Shown piece by piece: positions 24,164 through 29,907 of a stretch of DNA of 29,907 bases; position 1 is the stretch's first letter; every line of letters starts with the position of its first letter. The DNA is taken from the NCBI GenBank assembly GCA_900545755.1, contig URAG01000025.1, positions 1 to 29,907 on the forward strand, read 5' to 3'. The notes under the pieces were generated by a model. It was not told the DNA's origin and ran no database searches. It was given only the letters and a program-made list of their open reading frames with translations. Origin of the DNA: an uncultured Cloacibacillus sp. GTDB lineage: Bacteria > Synergistota > Synergistia > Synergistales > Synergistaceae. A program made the position numbers and the translations under genes.

Positions 24164-25663
24164 TTAGAAGTCGATTGCGGTACGGAAGAGCACTACGCTC
24201 TCGTTGCCAGCGTAGCCTTCAGCGTTACCATCGCCGTAGTCGATGTAGTTGTAGGCGAGCCAGAACTTGATCTGCGGCGTGTACTGGTAACCGATACCGA
24301 TCGTGTACTGGTCGGTGTCATCCCATGCAGCATGATCCCAGTCAGTAGTAAGATACTGGAGGAAGCTGCTCCACTTATCGTTCCACTGCTGCTCAGCTGT
24401 GACAAGCCAAGTTTTGTTGGTACCATCGGCTCCCACAGGGCCATTAAGTCCAGGAGTGAATATCGCCGGATACTGGTTAGCAGCTCTTGGTCCGATGAAG
24501 GAGTTATCCTGCTCAATATACTGCACCCACAGAGAGGTGAACTTGAGGAGATCCTGCTTGACGTCGAGCATCGCGCTCCATGCGCTCGGGCTGTCATCAG
24601 CAACTGGGTTGTCTCCAAGATCCTGCCAGTAGTAATAACCACGAAGAGCTATTGCTGGTGTAAAGCTGTAGCTGAGATATGCACCATACTGCTGTATGTC
24701 GTCAACAACAACATAATTTCCAAGGTCATCTATCATAACAGCATCATTATCATTATCATAGAAGATACCCTGCACGCCAAGGTAGAAATTCTCGCTGAAG
24801 TTAGCCTGAAGCTTTAGACCATACTCCATCCCGAAAATTTCATCGCCATCGGCTTCAAGAATGTTGAAATTACGACCAATAAGCAGTTCAGCATCAAGCA
24901 TGCCAAAACTCTTCTGCAGGTTGAAGCCATCGTACTTCTGGTCTTTCCAAAGGCCGCCTTCGTTATCACCCATTACACTGTGGTAGAGTCCGGCATCGCC
25001 TTCCCAGTCGCTGTAGACACGACCAAGACGGAAGTTGATATCATAGGGCAGTTTCATGTTGACGAAGAAACGGTCTGCAAACCAGTTGTCAAGATCACCG
25101 CTACCGACATTGCTGCGGAAACGCGCAAAGAAGTAATTGTTTTCATCAATGTACTTCGTGAGCATCAGACGTGCATAAGCAAATCCAAACTCATTCTCAG
25201 CGCCACCAGCGTGATATGAGTTCATATCGTTATCAGCGTTGCTAGCAAATTCAGCGTCAAACCAGAACTGGCCGTTGAACTTCCATCCGCCGAGACGGTC
25301 TTCGAGAACCGCGACTCTCTTGTCGAGGCTGTCGACCTTCACGCCGAGGGCGTCGAGTTCATCCTTGAACTCCATAACGAGCTTCTTGAGGAGTTCGAGA
25401 TCCTGCTTGGAAGCCTTTTCAGCATCGATAGTTACGAGAGCGCGAGCTACAACTGACGCCATCTCATAACGGGTTGCCGGCTGCGCACCCTTGAATGCAC
25501 CATCCGGATAGCCGGAAACGATGCCGCGGGAGGCGAGGAGGCCTACCGCATCATAGGACCAGTGTCCCTGGGGGACATCCATAAACGGGTTCGTCGCTGC
25601 AAGTGCCGGGGCGGCGAAAGCCACGACGGCTACCATTGCCAATACTGCCATAAATTTCTTCAT
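24164..25663 (-). CDS. SLH-domain outer-membrane porin, complete (expressed) copy A
   Basis: A 499-residue OmpM-like protein. Signal peptide 1-22 (PALA/A), one SLH domain (about 24-80, NPFMDVPQGHWSYDAVGLLA then TRYEMASVVARALV), a periplasmic coiled coil (about 84-123, LLKKLVMEFKDELDALGVKV) and a beta-barrel from about 125 ending VVLFRTAIDF with a terminal Phe, as in outer-membrane barrels. In this family the SLH domain binds peptidoglycan and tethers the outer membrane. Codons 1-54 lie outside the inverted repeat shared with copy B; from codon 55 the two are homologous. Differences between the copies cluster in probable surface loops (for example around 315-325 and 390-410). No clear sigma-70 promoter is seen upstream. 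Confidence 0.93.
   Translation of the reverse strand: MKKFMAVLAMVAVVAFAAPALAATNPFMDVPQGHWSYDAVGLLASRGIVSGYPDGAFKGAQPATRYEMASVVARALVTIDAEKASKQDLELLKKLVMEFKDELDALGVKVDSLDKRVAVLEDRLGGWKFNGQFWFDAEFASNADNDMNSYHAGGAENEFGFAYARLMLTKYIDENNYFFARFRSNVGSGDLDNWFADRFFVNMKLPYDINFRLGRVYSDWEGDAGLYHSVMGDNEGGLWKDQKYDGFNLQKSFGMLDAELLIGRNFNILEADGDEIFGMEYGLKLQANFSENFYLGVQGIFYDNDNDAVMIDDLGNYVVVDDIQQYGAYLSYSFTPAIALRGYYYWQDLGDNPVADDSPSAWSAMLDVKQDLLKFTSLWVQYIEQDNSFIGPRAANQYPAIFTPGLNGPVGADGTNKTWLVTAEQQWNDKWSSFLQYLTTDWDHAAWDDTDQYTIGIGYQYTPQIKFWLAYNYIDYGDGNAEGYAGNESVVLFRTAIDF
25256..25500 (-). repeat. Left arm of the porin inverted repeat
   Basis: This stretch, read on the minus strand, is nearly identical to 27402-27646 read on the plus strand. 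It begins with a perfect 22-base match (25479-25500) and contains uninterrupted matches of about 65 and 56 bases over the coiled-coil codons. Upstream of 25500 the two copies share nothing, so the repeat edge is sharp. Confidence 0.9.
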
Positions 25664-25997
25664 AGTAATTGTACAACCCCCTTGGTTGTTTTTGTAGGTT
25701 TTGTATTACGGAAATTTTCTGCCTAGGGGGCCGCGTCTATTTTTGCGTAAGTATCCAATGTTCCCTTCACGCTATTTTGCACGGCGCTCTTCGGTTTTCC
25801 TTTCCGTCTTAAAATTCCGCTCTCCTTTATTGGCTGGGGGTTGGTTTTCACCTCTCTTTCTTGCCGTCCAGGGTCGTCGCGGAAGTCTAAGCATTTTTGT
25901 CGGGAGTCCAAATTGTCAAGCTACGATATTGCTTTTACTTCGCGAACTATGCTTCTGTCCGCTTGTTATGGATTCTACAATATATTTTTACCCATCG

Positions 25998-26017
25998 CAT
26001 GGGGCTATAGTCCCATG
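25998..26017. promoter_or_regulatory. 20-base near-perfect palindrome between porin A and recombinase
   Basis: CATGGGGCTATAGTCCCATG pairs at 9 of 10 positions across its centre. It lies in the divergent intergenic region, so it is a candidate operator for either gene or a recombinase/accessory-factor site. Confidence 0.5.
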
Positions 26018-26032
26018 TTTCATGTAATCCAC

Positions 26033-26049
26033 ATAATTTTATAAATTAT
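26033..26049. promoter_or_regulatory. AT-rich perfect palindrome ATAATTT-TAT-AAATTAT
   Basis: A 7-3-7 perfect inverted repeat 15 bases beyond the GC-containing palindrome. It could be a regulator site or bent DNA; no specific protein is recognised. Confidence 0.4.
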
Positions 26050-26143
26050 AAGAAAGTTTATAGGGATATATGCATACTATTTAAGAGCTTTCTTTTGCTA
26101 AGCTATCCTGACATGCGCGCTTCTATGTCTAGAATTTTTTACG

Positions 26144-26167
26144 CCTGTTACACAGGTATTACACCGG
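26144..26167 (+). repeat. Repeat upstream of recombinase, with palindrome CCTGT-TAC-ACAGG
   Basis: The segment 26147-26167 (GTTACACAGGTATTACACCGG plus or minus one gap) recurs in the same direction at 27338-27357, just after the recombinase stop. The first part is also a 5-3-5 palindrome (26144-26156) directly ahead of the recombinase ribosome site. Candidate recombinase arm site or autoregulatory operator. Confidence 0.4.
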
Positions 26168-26183
26168 TACGGAGGTTTTAGTA

Positions 26184-27335
26184 ATGACTTTGGTCTATCT
26201 TACACAGTCTTTGTGCAACTCGGCGGCGCCGCGAGAGCGGCGGTATGATTTGCGCGATTCGCTTGTGCGCGGGCTTTTTTTGCGCGTTGAGGTGTCTGGA
26301 CGGAAGACGTGGTATCTCTGTTACCGCACGCCGTCGCCGGAACGCAGGCTGCGTAATATGAAGTTAGCGCCCGCGGCGTATGCTCAGCTCGCGGCGGCGC
26401 GGCGTGCTGCAAAGGAGTATCTCGCCCGGCTGTATCTTAATAATGTCGACCCAGCTGATTCGCAGGAGCGACAGAGCGCAGAAGGGCCGACTCTGCGCGA
26501 GCTTATAGATATGTACGAGCCGTGGGTCTGTGCCAATCAGAAGAGCGGTGCCGTGACGGTACGGGCTTTGCGGCTTTTTGCGGAGTTTATGGACGTCCCC
26601 GCGGCAAAGATCGATGCAAAGGCAGTGGCGCGGTGGCGCGAGGTGAGTATGGAGCGGCTGAAACGCGCGACTATCAACAGGCGAGTCGCGGCTCTGCAGG
26701 CGTTGCTGTCGTGGGGGGTGAAGGAGGGGCTTTGCGTCTCGGCGCTTAAGCTGCCGAAGCTCGCGCAGTCGGACTCGAAGGTCGTGACACGTTTTCTAAC
26801 GGATGGAGAACGGGCGCGGCTTATGGCGGAGCTTGAGGCTCGCGAGGCGCGCAGCGGGCGTGATTACCTGCGGCCGGCTGTGATTTTAAGCCTTAACACT
26901 GGAATTAGAAAGGGGACACTGCTGGGGCTGCGTTGGAGAGACGTGGATTTCGCGTCGCGGACTTTGCGGCTGCGTGCTGAAATTATGAAGGCTGGGCGCG
27001 AGGCTGTAGTGCCGCTGAACGACGCGGCGCTGCGCACTCTTTCGGAGTGGCGCGCATGCTGTGGCGGCGCAGGCGGAAATTACGTTTTTCCTGACGAGAA
27101 TGGCGCACGACGTAAGGATACGTCGAAGGCCTTCATGCGCGTGCTGGACAAAGCCGGGATAACAAATTTCACATGGCACTGCCTGCGCCACGACTTCGCA
27201 AGCCAACTTGCGATGAAGGGCGTGCCGATGCACGTGATTCAAAAGCTGATGTGTCACGGCTCGCTCGCGATGACGCAGCGCTACGCGCACCTTTCGCCAA
27301 ATTCACTCGAAGAAGCGGTGAGGCTTATTTGCTGA
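26184..27335 (+). CDS. Tyrosine site-specific recombinase (integrase family)
   Basis: A 383-residue recombinase. The N-terminus (21-90, YDLRDSLVRGLFLRVEVSGR and KTWYLCYRT) resembles the arm-binding domain of P4-type integrases; a SAM-like core-binding domain follows (about 103-190), then the catalytic domain with Arg242 (TGIRKGTLLGLRW), Lys269, His332 and Arg335 (HCLRH), His358 (CHGS) and nucleophile Tyr367 (RYAHLS). All catalytic residues are present, so it should be active. The ATG at 26184 has GGAGG 8 bases upstream. It is divergent from porin A and its stop lies 66 bases before the repeat that opens silent porin B. No other phage or element gene is present, which suggests a dedicated DNA invertase rather than a prophage remnant. 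Confidence 0.92.
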   Translation: MTLVYLTQSLCNSAAPRERRYDLRDSLVRGLFLRVEVSGRKTWYLCYRTPSPERRLRNMKLAPAAYAQLAAARRAAKEYLARLYLNNVDPADSQERQSAEGPTLRELIDMYEPWVCANQKSGAVTVRALRLFAEFMDVPAAKIDAKAVARWREVSMERLKRATINRRVAALQALLSWGVKEGLCVSALKLPKLAQSDSKVVTRFLTDGERARLMAELEAREARSGRDYLRPAVILSLNTGIRKGTLLGLRWRDVDFASRTLRLRAEIMKAGREAVVPLNDAALRTLSEWRACCGGAGGNYVFPDENGARRKDTSKAFMRVLDKAGITNFTWHCLRHDFASQLAMKGVPMHVIQKLMCHGSLAMTQRYAHLSPNSLEEAVRLIC

Positions 27336-27337
27336 CC

Positions 27338-27357
27338 GTTATACATAGGTTACACGG
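27338..27357 (+). repeat. Downstream copy of the recombinase-flanking repeat
   Basis: GTTATACATAGGTTACACGG aligns with 26147-26167 apart from three single-base gaps and one substitution. With its partner it brackets the recombinase gene as a short direct repeat. Confidence 0.4.
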
Positions 27358-27373
27358 AGCAACAGAACCGACA

Positions 27374-28777
27374 ATGAAACCTCGCACAGTGTGGGCAGCA
27401 CGTGCATTCAAGGGTGCGCAGCCTGCGACCCGTTATGAGATGGCGTCAGTTGTGGCGCGCGCTCTCGTGACCATCGACGCTGAAAAGGCTTCCAAGCAGG
27501 ATCTCGAACTCCTCAAGAAGCTCGTTATGGAGTTCAAGGATGAGCTCGACGCCCTCGGCGTGAAGGTCGACAGCCTCGACAAGAGAGTCGCGGTTCTCGA
27601 GGATCGTCTCGGCGGATGGAAAGTGAACGGGCAGTTCTGGTTCGACGCCCGCTTTGCGAGCAATGCCGACAACGGGGAAAACACCTATGGTTTCAGCAAC
27701 AACGGCGCTGGCGACGAGAATCAGTTCGGTTTCCGCTTCGCGCGTTTCATGATCACGAAGTACATCGATGATAACACCTTCTTCTATTCCCGCTTCCGTT
27801 TCAACGACGGTTCCGGTCCGCTTGAAGGCTTCTTCGCCGACCGCTTCTATGTGCAGACGAAGCTGCCGTGGGATATTACTATGACGCTCGGTCGCGCCTA
27901 TAGCGACTGGGAAGGCGATGCAGGACTCTACCACAGCGTAATGGGCGATAACGAAGGCGGTCTCTGGGTCGACCAGGCTTACGACGGATTCAACCTCAAG
28001 AAGAGCTTCGGTATGCTTGACGCTGAACTCCTCATCGGTCGTAATTTTGAAATTCTCGATGGAGACGGTGAGGAGAACAATGAGTTCATGGAGTACGGTC
28101 TGAAACTCCAGGCTAACTTTACTGAAAACTTCTACGTTGGTGTGCAGGGTATCTTCTTTGATTTCGATGGAGATAATGCGTATGTAGATGCTAGCACAGG
28201 TCTAGCGGGTAATTATACGTATGTAGATGATTACCAGCAGTACGGCGCGTACCTCAGCTACAGTTTCACGCCCGCTATCGCTCTCCGCGGCTATTACTAC
28301 TGGCAGGATCTCGGCGACAACGCCGCGGCTGGCGAAGAAGACAGCCCGATGGCTTGGAGCGCCCTTCTCGATGTCAAACAGGATCTTCTCAAGTTCACCT
28401 CGCTGTGGGTGCAGTACATTGAGCAGGACAACGCTTTCGTAGGACCGAGAGCTGCTGGCGTCTATCCGGCACTCTTTAGCGGCGACCAGGCTGGTGCGAC
28501 AGGCAACGATGGGACGAACAAGACGTGGCTCATCACTGCCGAGCAGCAATGGAACGATAAGTGGAGCAGCTTCCTCCAGTACGTCACCACCGACTGGGAT
28601 CAGACCAATGTTGATGACACGGATCACTACACGATCGGTATCGGCTATCAGTACACGCCGCAGATCAAGTTTTGGCTCGCTTATGACTACATTGACTACG
28701 GCAGCGGTAACGGCACACAGAATGGCTACACCGGCAATGAGAGCGTAGTGCTTTTCCGTACCGCTATCGACTTCTAA
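27374..28777 (+). CDS. SLH porin copy B, 5'-truncated silent cassette
   Basis: Homology to porin A begins abruptly at 27402 (A-F-K-G-A-Q-P, the second half of the SLH domain) and runs through coiled coil and beta-barrel to the same C-terminus VVLFRTAIDF. There is no signal peptide and no first half of the SLH domain. The nearest ATG in frame, at 27374, adds only ten unrelated residues and has no ribosome site at a usable distance, so this copy should not be made or exported in the orientation shown. The body is fully open (457 residues from 27404), with no frameshift or stop, as expected of a preserved alternative cassette rather than a decaying pseudogene. Loop regions differ from porin A (for example VDASTGLAGNYTYVDDYQQY). 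Confidence 0.85.
   Translation: MKPRTVWAARAFKGAQPATRYEMASVVARALVTIDAEKASKQDLELLKKLVMEFKDELDALGVKVDSLDKRVAVLEDRLGGWKVNGQFWFDARFASNADNGENTYGFSNNGAGDENQFGFRFARFMITKYIDDNTFFYSRFRFNDGSGPLEGFFADRFYVQTKLPWDITMTLGRAYSDWEGDAGLYHSVMGDNEGGLWVDQAYDGFNLKKSFGMLDAELLIGRNFEILDGDGEENNEFMEYGLKLQANFTENFYVGVQGIFFDFDGDNAYVDASTGLAGNYTYVDDYQQYGAYLSYSFTPAIALRGYYYWQDLGDNAAAGEEDSPMAWSALLDVKQDLLKFTSLWVQYIEQDNAFVGPRAAGVYPALFSGDQAGATGNDGTNKTWLITAEQQWNDKWSSFLQYVTTDWDQTNVDDTDHYTIGIGYQYTPQIKFWLAYDYIDYGSGNGTQNGYTGNESVVLFRTAIDF
27402..27646 (+). repeat. Right arm of the porin inverted repeat
   Basis: Inverted counterpart of 25256-25500. The first 22 bases (27402-27423) match perfectly, followed by near identity through the coiled-coil codons. 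The match starts at the second base of a codon in both copies. Confidence 0.9.
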
Positions 28778-28797
28778 TTCAGCCTAGCTGAAACTCT

Positions 28798-28826
28798 AAG
28801 AGAGACCCGAAAGGGTCTCTCTTTTT
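28798..28826 (+). terminator. Terminator of porin B
   Basis: An 11-bp stem AAGAGAGACCC/GGGTCTCTCTT with a GAAA loop and a T run, nearly identical to the terminator after porin A. The interval 28827-28980 otherwise shows only a minus-strand protein-like frame without a start and a possible TATGAT -10 near 28953. Confidence 0.88.
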
Positions 28827-29000
28827 CTATCAACAAAACGTCATTCCACGCTTGCCGCGGAATCCAGTGACTTTAAGATTGGGATGCTTGGCAATAAAAG
28901 ACTGTTGAGCCTTGCGCCAATCGTCAAAACGCCGCCGAGTTAAGATGCGGTATGATAGACAACAAGAAACGACACATCTCCACAACAGGAGGATTAAACC

Positions 29001-29774
29001 TTGACCAAAAGCAAAAAAATATCCTCATGGATAAAAGCACTGACAATGGCGGCATTTATCACAGCGATATGTGCGACCGCATACGCCGCCGCAATAGACA
29101 ACATTCTCCTTAGATGGCGCAAAACGGCGCTTTATCAGGACGGAACAAGTAACCTCACCGTAGCCGTAACTTACTATTCTGCAGAGCTAGTAGAAGCCGA
29201 AATCCAGGCTGAGGCAGAAAAGAATCTATGGACGCAAGACGAAATGGAACGTTTCAAGTACCGTTACCTCAATACGTTGAATCTCAGCGAAATGATTCCA
29301 ATTAAGGTTGAATTTGTAAACAACGGTCCCACAATGCACCCTGGGCCCTTCGACAAAATGATAGGCTTAAAAATTGGAAACAAGAAATATGAACCAGTGG
29401 ATTATGACAAACGTCTCAACTTTGCTTTTCAGGGCGAAAAAGAAGGGCTGATATATTTTAGTCGTTTTGATCCGAAGACAGGAAAGAATATACTCGACGG
29501 GAAGAACAGAGTAACAATAGAGCTCAGCCCAGGCATTAGCCCGCTGATAGCAAGCCGTGGCAGACAGGCCCGCTTCTTCTGGGACATCAAAAACGACGAC
29601 CCAAGCAAGCTCTACGCTGGACAGACCGCCGCGCGCCTTGAGACCGACCGCCTGCTTAAGCGCTTAGAAAACCTCCGCAAGGACGAATTAGACGAAGAAG
29701 CCAAGCTTAATTCTATACGTGACGAGATAGCCACTATTCAGTCGCGCCTCGACGAACTCGCGAAAATTCAGTAG
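29001..29774 (+). CDS. Exported porin-partner protein, copy B
   Basis: A 257-residue paralogue of copy A, collinear over its whole length: signal peptide (cleavage near ATAYA/A, residue 30), the same DNILLRWRK start of the mature protein, VEFVNNGPTMHPGPFDKMIG, DPSKLYAGQTAARLETDRLL and a C-terminal coiled coil ending LDELAKIQ. It starts with TTG at 29001 after GGAGG (spacing 8), as in copy A. Unlike the porin beside it, this copy is complete with its own start and signal, so it could be expressed whichever porin is on. No function is recognised. Only an 8-bp inverted repeat (AACTTGGA/TCCAAGTT, 29849-29878) is seen between it and the right edge. Confidence 0.85.
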   Translation: MTKSKKISSWIKALTMAAFITAICATAYAAAIDNILLRWRKTALYQDGTSNLTVAVTYYSAELVEAEIQAEAEKNLWTQDEMERFKYRYLNTLNLSEMIPIKVEFVNNGPTMHPGPFDKMIGLKIGNKKYEPVDYDKRLNFAFQGEKEGLIYFSRFDPKTGKNILDGKNRVTIELSPGISPLIASRGRQARFFWDIKNDDPSKLYAGQTAARLETDRLLKRLENLRKDELDEEAKLNSIRDEIATIQSRLDELAKIQ

Positions 29775-29907
29775 CATATAACGGAACAATAAAAGACCGC
29801 AGACATATCAAACGCAGCAAGCCCCCGGCATTTTGAACAGCGCCCCATAACTTGGACATAGTAAAAGCCCTCCAAGTTGACACTACACAGTCATGGTTCG
29901 AAATGGC

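Larger units (their letters stand above)
25501..27401. other. Predicted invertible segment carrying porin start and recombinase
   Basis: The 1,901 bases between the inverted repeats hold codons 1-54 of porin A, its whole upstream region and the tyrosine recombinase gene. Both repeat edges meet the porin frame at the second base of a codon, so inversion would join codons 1-54 to the copy B body in frame, giving 512 residues. The gene-free part, 25664-26183, is AT-rich and holds the palindromes listed separately; on the minus strand it also has TTGACA at 25914-25919 with only a poor -10. Inversion is predicted from structure alone. Confidence 0.6.

Noticed and set aside
26184..27335. Recombinase as part of a prophage or integrative element
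   Set aside because: No tRNA target, phage, replication or transfer genes lie nearby, and the gene sits exactly between two inverted porin copies.
27173..27373. Extended N-terminus for porin copy B starting inside the recombinase gene
   Set aside because: The frame is open by chance. The added residues are Arg-rich with no signal peptide, and the ATG at 27173 lies in the recombinase active-site codons.
28830..28982. Minus-strand protein-like frame containing RRFDDWRKAQQSFIAKHPN
   Set aside because: About 50 codons with only a TTG as possible start and no ribosome site, overlapping the leader of partner copy B. It may be a remnant but is too weak to list.
29849..29878. 8-bp inverted repeat near the right edge as an insertion-sequence end
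   Set aside because: No transposase frame or target duplication can be seen before the window ends.
1..29907. CRISPR arrays, rRNA and tRNA genes
   Set aside because: No regularly spaced direct repeats, conserved rRNA segments or cloverleaf/T-arm patterns were seen on either strand.

Overview
The window looks like chromosomal DNA of an anaerobic diderm bacterium of the Synergistota (Cloacibacillus/Synergistes-like). This is inferred from high-GC coding sequence, a TAXI-type TRAP transporter with a DUF1850 gene, sodium-pump decarboxylase subunits, and outer-membrane porins carrying an SLH domain plus coiled coil (OmpM architecture). No database search was possible.

Layout. 1-6341 (minus): glgB, then malQ, an LtaS/MdoB-like phosphoglycerol-transferase and a family-2 glycosyltransferase cut by the left edge; malQ and the LtaS-like gene share a GTGA overlap. 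6404-8281 (plus): a GlcD-type FAD oxidase and a small membrane-anchored protein. 8346-11556 (minus): an AMP-forming acyl-CoA synthetase and an unusual inside-out fusion of a cytoplasmic domain, one membrane helix and a periplasmic-binding-protein domain. 11671-16166: a TAXI/TRAP uptake locus (DUF1850 protein, membrane protein of unknown role, solute-binding protein, fused permease) with a strong promoter and a long AT-rich leader. 16630-19658 (minus): deoC and a LysR regulator coupled by TAATG, then OadB- and OadG-like subunits without an alpha subunit. 19659-20857 is almost gene-free. 20858-23126 (plus): a textbook threonine T-box leader, thrS and a very long bidirectional hairpin terminator.

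The most interesting part is 23288-29774. Two porin/partner-gene pairs lie in mirror image around a tyrosine recombinase. The left porin is complete (signal peptide, SLH domain, coiled coil, barrel). The right porin has no signal peptide and no first half of the SLH domain: its homology to the left copy begins abruptly at a 22-bp perfect inverted repeat (25479-25500 / 27402-27423), followed by about 220 bp of near identity. The reading-frame phase at the junction is the same in both copies. Flipping the intervening 1.9 kb (which holds the left copy's start, signal peptide, half SLH domain, upstream region and the recombinase gene) would therefore make the right copy a complete 512-residue porin and silence the left one. 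The arrangement reads as a self-contained surface-protein switch, analogous in logic to the Campylobacter fetus sap inversion but built on an SLH porin and carrying its own recombinase. Inversion itself is predicted, not shown.
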